Shown piece after piece: positions 22,430 to 34,878 of a stretch of 64,000 nucleotides of DNA. How positions within the stretch are numbered: position 1 is the first letter of the stretch; the number at the start of each line of letters is the position of its first letter. The notes under the pieces are model-generated. The model had not been told where the DNA came from. It ran no database searches and worked only from the letters and a program-made list of their open reading frames with translations. Source of the DNA: Serripes groenlandicus (lineage: Eukaryota; Mollusca; Bivalvia; Cardiida; Cardiidae); assembly GCA_031761405.1 (NCBI GenBank), contig JASEVX010000097.1, positions 555,100 through 619,099 on the forward strand, in the 5' to 3' direction. Both the position numbers and the translations under genes were made by a program.

Positions 22430-23250
22430 GTTGGGGTGTTAGCGAATCTAACACAGGTCTTCGTTAATATTTGTTCAATACCCTTATGGTAAAAGTTCCT
22501 TACCATCGTACGCTGTCGTAAAGATAATGCTTTAACCTGGGACCTCTCGCAAATAGTTAATAACGAATGTGCTAATCGTGCCACTTTCTTGCAATATTTC
22601 GTATTGTGTACACGTTTTAACTGCGTCATATACCCCCGCTTAACTTGAAATTCGTCCTGAAATTCATGAACTCAAGTGCAAAGGATGTCTTAATATACAC
22701 TACAAGCGCTACTAGACGGACACATACTGTGCTGTCACGGTCCAATATTGGGCGCCACTGCCACAGGGAGAGACAATAATGCAGTCAGTCTGGGACTCCG
22801 ACCAAGGACCTCTCGCTTTAAGGGCGATTACTCTACCGACCAAGCAAACCGGTGTGCTTACATGTAATATCTCCTACTGTACAAGTTCGAACAGCCACAA
22901 TTTATTTTACCAACAATAAGGCTAACACGACATTGTGTCATCAGATTAACACATCTTCTTGGCTAACTAATAGAATATTTGAATGCACAAAACAAATCAA
23001 AACGGAAGAGAAGAACAACATTATAATAGAGAAAATAAGAACAAGCCATTTTGCAGACGAAACGACACATTATTCCGGGAAAAGGGACAAGCTGTTATTT
23101 TGGAAAAGGAACTACACATGACCACAGAAAAAAGGGAAAAGCATACACTTTATAGAACAAATGACAAGGTACATGTACTGACATTTGACAACGAAATGGA
23201 TTTGTATGGAATAATCTTATATCGGATCAAAAAGTATTGCTGACAAAGAA
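22430..23250. repeat. Unit-downstream module, copy 3
   Basis: It begins with a single copy of the 65-bp unit amplified behind B, then 'gggacctctcgcaaat', the minus-strand tRNA-like head at about 22795-22855, and 'aagccattttgcagacgaaa'. Confidence 0.75.
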
Positions 23251-23418
23251 ATAAAAAGTTGAAGGCAACATTAATTCAGCCAGTAAACAAACAAAAATCG
23301 TTTTTCCCTTTCCCACATTCAACAAATCACAAAAGCACAGCGTATATAAAAGTGGTCTGATTTTTAAGCTGGAAAGTGATACATTGTAACTAACACGTTT
23401 TGAGAACCCGATATCTCT

Positions 23419-23612
23419 AGTTTCGGTTTTGTTTCTAAAAGTATTGGGATGCTATATTTAGAATATTACGCAATAGGTCTTTCCAGATATTAGTTATTTA
23501 TGGGAAATCCAAGTTGTTATTGGTAATTTCTAAATATATGAATATGCCTGTATTGAAGTGATGATACGGTTATAAACGAAATAGTCTTGGACATTAAACA
23601 GGTGAATTAATC
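23419..23612 (+). promoter_or_regulatory. Conserved promoter region of unit D
   Basis: AGTTTCGGTTTTGTTTCT at 23419-23436. The TATA-like TTTAAATATA of the other units is partly deleted ('ttctaaatatatgaatatgc'), leaving CTAAATATAT. Confidence 0.45.
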
Positions 23613-23734
23613 ATGCAGTTAAAGCCATCGGAGATACGATTTTCACAGGACTCGATAAACAATCGTTTTGATCAGCGTTCAAACCATTCTCATAAAAGTG
23701 TTGGAGAAACTCTGGACGATCTTTGTGAAGGAAG
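23613..23734 (+). CDS. ParB/Srx-like CAAX gene, unit D, exon 1
   Basis: MQLKPSEIRFSQDSINNRFDQRSNHSH, then GETLDDLCEG, with donor GT at 23735. Intact, phase 2. The intron is 2887 bp. Confidence 0.88.
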
Positions 23735-24118
23735 GTGAGTTTTTGTTTCATTCAAATTCGTATTGGTTACGTAATGTGAAAACCGACCTTCGAATGTATC
23801 GGCCAAATGACATAATTTAATAATCAATATTAGGTCATAACCGATCTCGTTCTCGTTATGCTTGTACGCGACTACATGTCGAACAGAGGGTGAGGGTGGG
23901 GGTGGGTGTTGGTGTGGGATACTTATTTGAATGTGTACGTTCATACTTTTTAGAAAAATCCATTTAAACCAATCCATGAAGGGTCATTTTAGAATTAAGT
24001 AAAAATACGTGTTTGCATTTAAATAACTCAAAATGTAGAGAGACGAAAGTGCATTATTTTAGAAGCAAAAAATGCATAAATTAAAATGACAAAAGAGAAA
24101 TAGGTTTCAGTGTGCCTT

Positions 24119-24500
24119 TTAACCCTTTCCCAATATATATATGCAGATCAAATGTGCAGCAGACGAAATTGAACATATCTAAGCAAAACATGGAATACAT
24201 TAGTCCAAATATTTTAGACTTTCGGTTTCTCGTTTTATCATCTGTCATTTTTTGGTCAACCTAGCGTATGCAGGATAATAACAAAATGAAAAATGAGCAT
24301 ATGCGATGTCTTTTTTTGAAGGACTAGGAATACATGTACTTTTAAAAACATGAGTTCAAATATTGAATTGTGTTGAAAACATTGTGGCAAACGGACGAGA
24401 AATTGTTCGTAAATAGCAATTTCCCCGTTTGCAACATAATTCAAAATTCGTCTGCTGCAGATGCGTCAGAATGTGTCAGCAACTGGGAAAGTGTTACTTC
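24119..24500. mobile_element. Long TTAA-type MITE in intron D
   Basis: Left 'ttaaccctttcccaatatat' with 'gcagcagacgaaattgaaca'; right 'ttcgtctgctgcagatgcgt' and 'gggaaagtgttac'. About 110 extra bases ('agactttcggtttctcgttt' region) separate the halves compared with intron C. Confidence 0.55.
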
Positions 24501-25045
24501 CTTCCCCAATTTCTATTTGTAATAAGCTCAAAATTAGTAATTTCTCCTTTTGCCCCAATGTTTTCAACTCTATTCTATAAGTTTACTTACATTAATAGAA
24601 ATATTTGGTATTTTTGCCTAAATGTTTTTAAAGCAGGCTGCTGCAGATTTGTTGTATGTAGGAAAGGGTTAACCCTTAACCCTCTGTACGCGACTTAATA
24701 TATGAAGTGCCAAATTACGAAACACATCTACAAAGTAGTCCGTTAAAAAACACCTTGCCTCTCTCTTGAAATTATCGTATGTCTGTAGCTGAATGCATCG
24801 CATATATGTTAACGTGAGTTTACAGGCTTTGTGCATGTTTATCTGATTTGATGAACATGTTTGAAACAGAGATTTCTGGAAAATTGACCTCTCGATTAAT
24901 GTGAAAGTAGGTATATTCTGACGGGTTGTTTAAACGGAGTGACTCCCCTTTATTATAGGATTCATGAAAATGACAGGTTTAATCCGCTAGAAAAATTGGT
25001 GAACAATGTTGTAACTGAAATTTGTCGATTAACATTGAGTGATTG

Positions 25046-25270
25046 ATGGATGTATTGATTGATTGATTGATAAACATTGATTGATTGATTGATTGATCGA
25101 TTGATTGATTGATTGATTGATTGATAAATTGGTCGACTGATTGATTGATTGGTTTGCGTTTTCAACAGTATTTCAGTTATAATGATGACGGTGGACTGTT
25201 CACCTAAGACGTGTCGTCTGGTTGTCCAACAGCCTTACTCCGCACAATATTCTAACTAGGTACATGTATT
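25046..25270 (-). mobile_element. SINE relic with long (TTGA)n tract
   Basis: Same insertion as 18628-18780, with the simple-repeat tail expanded to about 110 bp. Confidence 0.6.
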
Positions 25271-25334
25271 TGTTATTTACATGGGACTAAAGGATGAATG
25301 CGTTTGATAGTCTCAGACCTTTGAACTGTATTAT

Positions 25335-25570
25335 AGGAATCCGCTGTGGTCGAGTGGTTAGTGTCGGGGATTTCGAAACCGGGTGTCCCGGGTTCGATCC
25401 CCAGTCGCGGCAATTCGGTCATGGTGGAGTGTTCTTGGGCAAGGCACATTTTCTAGCCTAGTACTGGTTTGTTCACCCAGGGATCATGAATAATTAAATT
25501 TAAATGCGCGCTAAATGACCTTAGCTGTCGATGCGCCGTAAAACAATATACATTCATTCATTCATTCATT
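25335..25570 (+). mobile_element. tRNA-derived SINE with 12-13 bp target duplication
   Basis: Head 'ggaatccgctgtggtcgagt' (box A) and GGGTTCGATCCCC (box B) fold as a tRNA-like cloverleaf. The body carries 'ttcttgggcaaggcacattt' and 'actggtttgttcacccaggg', and the tail is (CATT)n. GAACTGTATTAT flanks it at 25323-25334 and 25571-25582. It is absent from unit C, so it is younger than the C/D split. Confidence 0.9.
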
Positions 25571-25647
25571 GAACTGTATTATACAGAGGAATAGATAAGG
25601 AGGAGTAAATAGGTCTTTCTTATATAATATCTCTCTTAGCACTAATT

Positions 25648-25727
25648 AAAACCTATGTTGAGGATACTCAAAATAATCGTCTCACTCAGACTGAGACGAT
25701 TCTTTTGAGTACCCACAACATAGGTTT
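25648..25727. repeat. 80-nt hairpin, second copy
   Basis: Arms AAACCTATGTTGAGGATACT..AATCGTCTC and GAGACGATTC..AGTACCCACAACATAGGTTT. Same position in the unit as 18897-18975. Confidence 0.75.
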
Positions 25728-25965
25728 TGAAGGTCAAATAAGGATTTTAGAGCATAAGAAACGCTCTTATTTAGTGCTCTGCTATATATTAATCTGCCCG
25801 TCCGAATAGATAAAAATCTGCTGTTGTGAATAGTGTAAACCCAGATCAACCTGTGCATTCTCAAATTGTGCGCAAACATCTGTACTATTTATCATATATA
25901 TCACTTACAGATGTTAGAAGCATCTGCCAACCTGTGTGGATTCTAAAATGAAGGAGCAGATAATT

Positions 25966-26227
25966 GAGCCGTCCCGCGAGAAAACCAACATTATGGCCTC
26001 TGCGTAATGTATCGACTCAGATCACCCTGCGTAGTACGCGCAGACTGATCCGGGCCGATACATTCCGCTTTAGGGGGATAGAGGTATAGAGAAATGATTA
26101 CTGAAACAGAAAATCCACAGGAAGTGAAAATGTGTCTGTCCGGGTTAGTCTGCGCGGCATGCTTAGGCTGATCCGGGTCGATGCTTTACGCAGAATCCAC
26201 AATGTTGGTTTTCTCGCAGAATGGCTC
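25966..26227. mobile_element. GAGCCGTCCC-type MITE, unit D
   Basis: Ends GAGCCGTCCCGCGAGAAAAC and ..GGTTTTCTCGCAGAATGGCTC. Homologous to 19195-19455. Confidence 0.8.
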
Positions 26228-26621
26228 ATATACAGATTGATCTAAACCTACATTGTTTAAAAAAAAGTACTAACTTGTACTCGTATATAGACTCGACGAG
26301 TATACGTCCGTATTCGTACGAGATTGTCTGTCCACTTACTTCCAGTGAAAATAAGGGGCCTTGTTCCTTAAATCAACATGTGTTTACCGAGCAATTCATT
26401 AACTAGTCTAAAAGCAACATTTGTGAAAACTACTGAACAAGATTATACTGCATATCCGTACAGTCTGGTATTGGTCTGATCTTGGTCTATCGTGCCTGCT
26501 ACTCATTTGGTACAATTTAGCATTACTCTCCATTAATATGTAAAGACATTTTAAAGATGAATTGTGATACATTCTACAGGATGACTTTTATTTTTTCTAA
26601 TATTCTTTCTCTTATTCACAG

Positions 26622-29600
26622 ATGCAGTATTTATGACATACCAACAATAACAGTCGTAAACGAAGATGGTCAATGGATAACCGCGGACAATCGACGTTTA
26701 TGGGTATTCCGACAACTTGAAAGACTTGGAAAATGTACAACAATACCAGTCCAAAAAGGGTATTACATACCCGATGCGAAGAGAACGTCATACAATAGTG
26801 GAAAGTCAATTAACGTCCGGCGAAATGCAGGTGGAAGATGGCATACGAAGCCGACTGTCAATACACCAACGCCGTCTACACTAGCCCCGTCTACCAACAT
26901 TTACAAACTCTTGGAAGCATTACAAAACAAGTATTTGTTTTCGTCGATTGGAAATCATGATTCAAGTCGTATTCAGCCGGTTGAAACACGTCCAAAAATA
27001 GAAACATATCTTAATCCTCGCAATGGTATGCATGCAAAGGATCCAGTTTTGCCATTCCAAACAAATGAAGTGGCAAGACCTGGTATCCTTCCAACCAATC
27101 AAATCACATCCGGATATGCGGCTTCTATAATACCATTTTCGAGGTTCTATAGTCAAAATAGAACTGACGGTTGTCGATCAATTTCAACTGATGCAGTCAC
27201 TGCGAGACCGTCCGTATCGCACTATAGACCTACAAACGACACTAGAATGTATATAGGCACGTCTTCCGGAATTAAAAAAGAAAGCGTCACGGATACTGAC
27301 GTTTCCCCGAGGCATTATGGGTATAAAGAAGGCCTACTTCGATCAGCTGTACCTACACACGACAATAGAATGTTTCCAGTCACGTCTACCAGAAGTAAAA
27401 GAGAAAGTGTCACGGATACTGAACTTTCCCCGAGGCATTATGGGTATAAAGAAGGCGTATTTCGATCAGCTGTGACTACAAACGACACTAGAATAATTCC
27501 AGTCACGTCTACCGGAATTAAAAGAGAAAGCGTCACGAATACTGAACCTTCCCCGAGGCATTATGGGTATACAGAAGGCGTATTTCGATCAGCTGTGCCT
27601 ACACACGACACTAGAATGTTTCCTGTCACGTCTAATGTAATTAAAAGAGAAAGCGTCACGGATACTGAACCCTCCCCGAGGCATTATGGGTATAAAGAAG
27701 GCCTATTTCGATCAGCTGTGCCTACAAACGACACTAGAATGTTTCCTGTCACGTCTACCGGAATTAAAAGAGAAAGCGTCACGGATACTGAACTTTCCCC
27801 GAGGCATTATGGGTATAAAGAAGGCTCATTTCGATCAGCTGAGCCTACAAACGACACTAGAATGTTTCCAGTCACGTCTACCGGAAATAAAAGAGAAAGC
27901 GTCACGAATACTGAACCCTCCCCGAGGCATTATGGGTATAAAGAAGGCCTATTTCGATCAGCTGTGCCTATAAACGACACTAGAATGTTTCCTGTAATGT
28001 CTACCGGAATTAAAAGAGAAAGCGTCACGGATACTGAACTTTCCCCGAGGCATTATGGGTATAAAGAAGGCGTATTTCGATCAGCTGTGACTACAAACGA
28101 CACTAGAATGTTTCCAGTCACGTCTACCGGAAATAAAAGAGAAAGCGTCACGAATACTGATCCTTTCCCGAGGCATTATGGGTATGAAGAAGGCGTATTT
28201 CGATCAGCTGTGACTACAAACGACACTAGAATGTTTCCAGTCACGTCTACCGGAAATAAAAGAGAAAGCGTCACGAATACTGAACCTTCCCCGAGGCATT
28301 ATGGGTATAAAGAAGGCGTATTTCGATCAGATGTGACTACAAACGACACTAGAATGTTTCCAGTCACGTCTACCGGAATTAAAAGAGAAAACGTCACGGA
28401 TCCTGAACCTTCCCCTGGGTTTAAAGAAGGCGTATTTCGATCAGCTGTGCCTACAAACGACAGTAGAATGTTTCCAGTCACGTCTACCGGAATTCAAAGA
28501 GAAAGCGTCACGGATACTGAACCTTCCCCGAGGCATTATGGGTATAAAGAAGGCCTCATTCGATCAGCTATGCCTGCAAACGACACTAGAATATTTTCTG
28601 TCACGTCTACCAGAATTAAAAGAGAAAGCGTCACGAATATTGAACCTTCCTCGAGGCATTATGGGTATAAAGAAGACTCATTTCGATCAGCTGTGCCTAC
28701 AAACGACACTAGAATGTTTCCAGTCACGTCTACCGGAATTAAAAGAGAAAGCGTCACGGATACTGAACCTTCCCCGAGGCATTATGGGTATAAAGAAGGC
28801 GTAACTCGATCAGCTGTGCCTACAAACGACAGTAGAATATTTCCAGTCACATATACCGGAATTAAAAGAGAAAGCGTCACGAATACTGAACCTTCCCCGA
28901 GGCATTATGGGTATACAGAAGACATATTTCGATCAGCTGTGCCTACAAACGACACTAGAATGTTTCCTGTCACGTCTAATGTAATTAAAAGAGAAAGCGT
29001 CGCGGATACTGAACCCTCCCCGAGGCATTATGGGTATAAAGAAGGCCTATTTCGATCAGCTGTGCCTACAAACGACACTAGAATGTTTCCTGTCACGTCT
29101 ACCGGAATTATAAGAGAAAGCGTCGCGGATACTGAACTTTCCCCGAGGCATTATGGGTATAAAGAAGACTCATTTCGATCACCTGTGCCTACAAACGACA
29201 CTAGAATGTTTCCAGTCACGTCTACCGGAATTAAAAGAGAAAGCGGCACGAGTACTGATCCTTTCCCGAGGCATTATGGGTATGAAGAAGGCGTATTTCG
29301 ATCAGCTTTGCCTACAAACGACACTAGAATGTTTCCTGTCACGTCTACCGGAAATAAAAGAGAAAGCGTCACGAATACTGAACCTTCCCCGAGGCATTAT
29401 GGGTATAAAGAAGGCGTATTTCGATCAGATGTGACTACAAACGACACTAGCATGTTTCCAGTCACGTCTACCGGAATTAAAAGAGAAAGCGTCACGGATC
29501 CTGAACCTTCCCCGAGGCAGTATGGGTTTAAAGAAGGCGTATTTCGATCAGCTGTGCCTACAAACAACAGTAGAACGTTTTCAGTCACGTCTACCGGAAT

Positions 29601-30165
29601 TAAAAGAGAAAGCGTCACGGATACTGAACCTTCCCCGAGGCATTATGGGTATAAAGAAGACCTCATTCGATCAGCTATGCCTGCAAACGACACTAGAATA
29701 TTTTCTGTCACGTCTACCGGAATTAAAAGAGAAAGCGTCACGAATACTGAACCTTTCTCGAGGCATGATGGGTATAAAGAAGACTCATTTCGATCAGCTG
29801 TGCCTACAGACGACACTAGAATGTTTCCAGTCACGTCTACCGGAGTTAAAAGAGAAAGCGTCACGGATACTGAACCTTCCCCGAGGCATTATGGGTATAA
29901 AGAAGGCGTATTTCGATCAGCTGTGCCTACAAACGACAGTAGAATGTTTCCAGTCACGTCTACCGGAATTAAAAGAGAAAGCGTCACGGATACTGAACCT
30001 TCCCCGAGGCATTATGGGTATAAAGAAGGCGTATTTCGATCAGCTGTGCCTACAAACGACACTAGAATGTTTCCAGTCACGTCTACCGGAATTAAAAGAG
30101 AAAGCGTCACGGATACTGAACCTTTCCCTAGGCATTATGGGTATAAAGAAGGCCTGTTTCGATAA
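26622..30165 (+). CDS. ParB/Srx-like gene, unit D, exon 2: giant repeat copy, CAAX lost
   Basis: The acceptor is ttattcacAG at 26620-26621; joined to exon 1 it gives about 1221 residues. The core (CSIYDIPTITVV, WITADNRRLWVFRQLERLGK, RRNAGGRW) is intact. After one degenerate C-type repeat the protein consists of about 23 full copies plus one partial copy of a 41-residue unit, KRESVTDTEPSPRHYGYKEG followed by VFRSAVPTNDTRMFPVTSTG. The unit is charged, S/T-P-rich and probably disordered. Translation stops at TAA 30163-30165, where the repeat consensus CGATCAGCT became CGATAAGCT. A second in-frame TAA follows at 30241, and a retrotransposon starts at about 30268. The conserved SSPSHEVNLE..CTIL end is absent, so the product would not be prenylated. 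Confidence 0.8.
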
Positions 30166-30267
30166 GCTATGCCTACAAACGACACTAGAATCTTTCCAGT
30201 CACGTCTACCGGAATTAAAAGAGAAGGCGTCATGGATAATTAACCTTCCCCGAGGCATTATGGGTAT
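27271..30267 (+). repeat. 123-bp coding minisatellite, about 24 copies
   Basis: Period 123 bp (41 codons), so the frame is preserved. Variant positions (T/N after SV, P/L after TE, GV/GL/DS/DL before FR or IR) recur in blocks, such as the GLFR-GSFR and DLIR-DSFR successions. This suggests amplification in multi-unit steps. Unit 11 lacks 9 bp. The last copies lie beyond the stop codon. Confidence 0.95.
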
Positions 30268-30819
30268 ACAATTCACAATTCACAATTGTATTGTATTAGA
30301 AGGCCCCCACCCCATATACGAAAGAGAGTCGGATTATATGGGATGATGAGAAAAGTGAGATTTTCAGAAGAGATATTATATCGAAATTATCGCAGTTCAA
30401 TGCACTTTTCCAAAATAGTGAGCAATTAGATAGAAATGACATAGATACATTCATGTAGTTCATGTAGAATTAGAAACCTGATAAGCTGTTTTATGGCTTA
30501 TAAGAATTTATGCTTTTATTGGTCCTTTTATTATTTGTTTTCCCATATTTGAATTATGTGATTTCTTTAAATCACAACTATTCTCAGTCTATTTATACAG
30601 GACTGTTTTTTTTTTTGTTTTTTTTTTTACTATTGTATGTACTTATTTATTTTATTTTGTACAGTAAAATTTATTAAAAACTTTTTTACACTATACACAT
30701 TTTATTTTTACAACTTTTTTCTCACCTTTTATACATTTATTATATTGCTTTCTTTAATCCTAGATCTCGACTCCTTTTAGTATTTTTTAATTTTTATTTA
30801 TTAGTTTTTATTTATTAAC

Positions 30820-32505
30820 TTAGTATGGAATATAACATTTTGCATTGAATTTGTTTATAACATACCAGTGTTTGTTTAATCTCGCTTTGAATGTATTAAG
30901 TGAAGGTGCCTCGACTATTTGAGATTTGAGATTATTCCAGTCATTGATAACCCTATGACTGTAGCAGTTTTTTCTTATTTCTTTTATTTGCTCTCGGTTT
31001 GTATATTTTATAGTTATGCCCTCTTGTCTCAACAGCACTGCAAATGTTGAGTAGCTTCATCGATGTTTTGTCTATTTCTTTGACTAGTTTGTATGTCTGC
31101 ACTAAGTCAGTCCTTTGCCTTCTGTATTCTAGTGCTGGTAATCCAAGTTCAATTAGTCTTTCTGGGTAAGATTTTCCCTTTAAATTACCTAGGATCCTCG
31201 TTGCTCTTCTTTGAACGTTTTCAATAGATTTTCCGTGTTTTTTGCTTGACGGTCCCCAAATTACAGTTGCGTACTCAAGATGAGGCCGTACTAGGGATTT
31301 GTACAATTGTAGAAACATTTCCTTGTTCATAAATGAGAAATTTCTTACTATAAGTCCCAGATTTCTATTTGCGTGTTTGATTTTTGCATTTATGTGTGTT
31401 TCGAATTTTAGTTTATTGTCAAAAGTAACTCCTAGGTCTTTTTCCTGTTGGACATCTTGGATTTTATATTTAACATTTTGTGAGTCTTTCATGAAGTAGT
31501 CGTTCGGCAAATTTGGACCCATGTGCATTGATTTACATTTTTTCATGTTGAATGTCATTTGCCATGTTGTGGCCCACTCACAAGCTGTGAAGATATTTTC
31601 CTGTAATTGAGCTTTTTGTTCAGGAGTATTGGTCATGGAGTACAGTTTTGTATCATCAGCAAAGAGTGTTACTGTGCAGTTAAGAATGTCTGGGATGTCA
31701 TTGATGAATATTAAGAATAAGACAATTCCTGGTACACTACCCTGTGGAACTCCACTTGTAACTTTTTCCCATGTTGAGATTTTTCCTTTAATGACCACTC
31801 TTTGGTGGCGTTTTTTAGAAAGTCTGTAACCCAGTTATACACTTTTCCTCTAATACCTAGAGCCCAAACTTTGTTTAGTAGTCTTTTGTGTGGAACCTTG
31901 TCGAATGCCGCCTTGAAGTCCAAGTAGATTACATCAAGTTCATTGTTCTCGTCTAGAATTGTAGTCCAATCTTCTATACATTCGAGTAATTGAGTAGTGC
32001 AGGATTTACCTTTTCTGAAACCATGTTCGAGTTTAGATAGTAAATTGTTGTTTTCCAGATGATTGACTATGGCATTCCTTATTATTTTTTCCATTGCTCT
32101 GCAGCATATTGATGTGACACTGATTGGTCTGTAATTCTCTACATTGGATTTTTTTCCCGATTTGAAGATCGGTGTGACATTGGCATATTTCCATTGTTTC
32201 GGTAATTTTCCTTCTTCAAAGGATGCTTTGTATATTAATGTTAATTGTTTCTGAAGTTGGTCTTTGCATTCGTACAGTAGTCTTGGATGGATTTCATCTG
32301 GACCTTGCGATTTTGAAGGATTTATTTCGTTTAATACCTTAAGTGTGGTTTGTTCATTGATTATGATGTCCTCTAGGTGATTACAATCATGTATGTGGGC
32401 TTCCGGAATTGGTTCTTCTTCCTTAGTGAAGACTGTACAGAAATGACGGTTTAGTTCCTGTGCAACTTCTTGATCATCTGTAGAATTTGAACCATTTATT
32501 TCCAT
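30820..32505 (-). pseudogene. Reverse transcriptase of the CR1-like element, frameshifted
   Basis: In the first frame (32505-31711) are KSQGPDEIHPRLL, FRKGKSCTTQLL and IYLDFKAAFDKVPH (RT palm, first catalytic Asp). In the second frame (31798-30953) are GVPQGSVPGIVLFL and TLFADDTKLY, with the catalytic DD pair, then the thumb-like end ATVIWGPSSK. A further shift puts HRVINDWNNLKSQIVEAPSL in 31038-30820, the typical C-terminal end of this group. A frameshift near 31800, within an A-rich run, and another near 31000 inactivate it. It would normally copy element RNA at the target site. Confidence 0.9.
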
Positions 32506-32571
32506 TGAGCTTATTCCCGAAAGTGTCTTTGTAATTGTTCGGATGAGTTTCCAGAAATGTTTAGGATCTTT

Positions 32572-32772
32572 TTAGATGTCCGTAGCGATTTGTTTTTCAT
32601 AATTGTATTTTGATTTTCTAATAAGGTAAGTTGCGTTATTTCGGGCGTTTTTGTACTTGTTGTACGTTACAATGTTCTTGCAGTGGCAGTATTTTTTCCA
32701 TGTCGACTTTTTCTTGTGAATTGCATTTTTTGTTTCTAGGTCGATGTAGGGGTACAGCCTCTTGAGATTCAT
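32572..32772 (-). pseudogene. Linker between endonuclease and RT, fragment
   Basis: A 66-codon minus-strand frame with YIDLETKNAIHKKKSTWKKY and RNNATYLIRKSKYNYEKQIA, typical of the basic linker before RT in CR1/jockey-like ORF2 proteins. It is out of frame with its neighbours. Confidence 0.7.
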
Positions 32773-32894
32773 TTTACTAATTGGTATATGTGTTTCTTTT
32801 ATATTGGTAAGGTTTTCTCTAAAATCGTCCCAAGACCCCTGTACTCCATCTTCTGTCCCTTGTTTCCATTCCAGTTCACTAATTTTTTCACTTA

Positions 32895-33741
32895 TTAGAA
32901 TGTAATTTGCTTTATTGAAGTTGTATTTGGTTTGTGTTTCCTTATTTTATTCACTGAGCATATGTAGTGAAACTGTAGAATTAGGTGATCACTTTTGCCA
33001 AGTCCTGGATTATACTGAAGATTTTCTATCATTTCCTCTTCATTGGTTAAGATCAGATCTAGAATAGATGGAGTGTTTCCTAGTCTGTATCTCGTAGGAC
33101 TTTTCACGTGTTGGAATAAGTATAGATCGTTAATGCTGAATGCATATTCGTTACTGTTTTCATCTGATTGGATATTGATTAAATCCCAGTTGATCTCCTA
33201 CTATTAAATAGTGGGAGTGTCCTAAGGATAGTTTTTGGTATATTGTGTCCAACATTTCTTTGTTTTTATCTATAGTGTTGTTTGGACTTCTGTATATACA
33301 TCCAACCAGTAATGTGTCACCGTTTTGTAGTTTGACATCTACCCATACTGTATCGTTATAACTATTTGTATAGCTTACTATACATGCTCTTAGTTCCTTT
33401 TTAACAAGGAGTATGACTCCTCTTCCTTTGGTGTTGCTAACAAACATATCATAACCGTTTATATTGAATGAACTTTCCATGTTTATTTCGAAGTAAGAGT
33501 GTTTTGGTAGTATTTCAGTCACTGCAATTAAGTCGCTATGTTCGATTTCTGCTGTTGAAGTTAGTTCTATTATTTTATCCTTCGTTAAACAGTCTGCGTT
33601 AGTATAAGTCACTTTTAGTTTTTCTTTTTGTAATATGTCTTTACTTGTCTTTTTACTTGTTAAAGTGTTTTGTATTTCTTCATTAAAAACCTTTTTTGTA
33701 CAGTTAAAATAGTTTCCCTCCTGTTGAGGGCTAAAACACAA
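32895..33741 (-). pseudogene. Apurinic-like endonuclease domain of the CR1-like element
   Basis: The frame 33741-33160 holds LKVTYTNADCLTKDKIIEL, AVTEILPK (conserved catalytic Glu position), GRGVILLVKKE and VGCIYRSPN, and reaches YLIVGD. The rest of the domain continues in another frame (33107-32895) with PSILDLILTNEEEMI and GKSDHLILQF, the C-terminal S-D-H motif. A frameshift with a small loss at about 33195 removes the region after GD. It nicks target DNA in active elements. Confidence 0.85.
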
Positions 33742-33742
33742 G

Positions 33743-34878
33743 CTATTCTCGCTGCAACTTCGTTATTTGTGGTTTATCCACTACTGGTGATATTCTGATA
33801 CCCCCATGAACTGTTCTGTCTATAACACCTGTGTCCAGCAGTGCATTATTACATACTGAGTTAGTTATCGTGTCGTTAATGAAAGGGTTATCGGCATGCT
33901 GAGATAAGGTATGAGGAGAACTGTTGTTAGTTTCCATAATTGATTCATTTTCGTTGTTTTTTTCCCTAACCGTTTGTTGGCTTTGTTTGTCTTGAGTTTC
34001 CCGTCTTGTTTTTCTTTGGATTTCAGTCAGGTCCTTGAATATTGCAACTCTCCCAACTGATTCATCATGTATATTTTTAATGTTCTTTGAATTTTCCAAT
34101 AGAAATTTTCTTTGATTTTTATCTACTAGGACTATTTTGAGGATTCTATTTCTTTCCACACTTCTGTCTTTTTTCCGAGTCTGAAACATGTAACTATTTG
34201 AAGTTTATTATCTAACCCAATGTTGGTTGCTATTTAATTTATCAATTTTTCGTCGTGATGTTTATTTTCTATTCCATTTTGACTTTTGCCTTCTGGGAGG
34301 TTAAAAACAACTATGTTTAGTTCTCTTCTACGCCTATCCTCTAGTTCTTTCATCTTTTTGTCTACCATTTCATTAATTCTGGTGTCTACGTCCTGCATTA
34401 TGTCAGTTTTGACTTCCGATAATTCTTGCTTTATGATATTTTTTGTTTTAACTTCCATTTTTTTTACTTCTCCTTCTAAACGCTTTATTCTTTCTTCTTC
34501 TTGTTCACTTATTTTGTTTAGTTTGTTATCAATATTTTCTAGGCTTGGAATTGTCTGCTTGCAACATTTACAGATGAATCTGTAATCTTCCAGGTCCCCA
34601 TTTTTAATTATTTCAAGTGCTGCCTTGTTTATTCCTGAGCATTTTAAACAGAAGTTTAATTTACAATTTTTGCAATCTATGTTGTTTTCATCTAGTTCAT
34701 CGTTACATTTTGTACAATTGTTTAGGAACGCATCTGGACTTGACAAACATTTCCTCTTGCTTCCAAAGCCGTATTTTTTACGTTGATCCATTCCATTTAC
34801 ATTTCCTCTTTGATACGTGTTTCTCAAGGGAGTACTGTGAATGAAGGTTGATTCTTCACTTGTATTTCCACTTGCCAT
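33743..34878 (-). pseudogene. ORF1 with PHD-like zinc finger, frameshifted
   Basis: 34878-34234 encodes 214 residues: a Cys-rich finger (CTKCNDELDE..CKNCKLNFCLKCSGI..ICKCCK, residues about 56-107) followed by a coiled coil (about 115-195, E/K-rich). 34189-33743 continues with RILKIVLVDKNQRKFLLENS and VAIFKDLTEIQRKTRRE, the RRM-like tail commonly seen in CR1-group ORF1. A frameshift or stop separates the two near 34200. ORF1 proteins bind element RNA. Confidence 0.75.

Noticed and set aside
25335..25410. Possible functional tRNA gene
   Set aside because: Boxes A and B are present, but the sequence continues into a SINE body and tail and is flanked by a target-site duplication. The same holds for 11478, 44085, 49640 and 54475.
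27686..30346. Second open frame across the 123-bp repeats (MGIKKAYFDQLCLQTTLE type)
   Set aside because: A period divisible by three keeps any stop-free frame open in all copies. It lacks start context and is not conserved outside the repeat.
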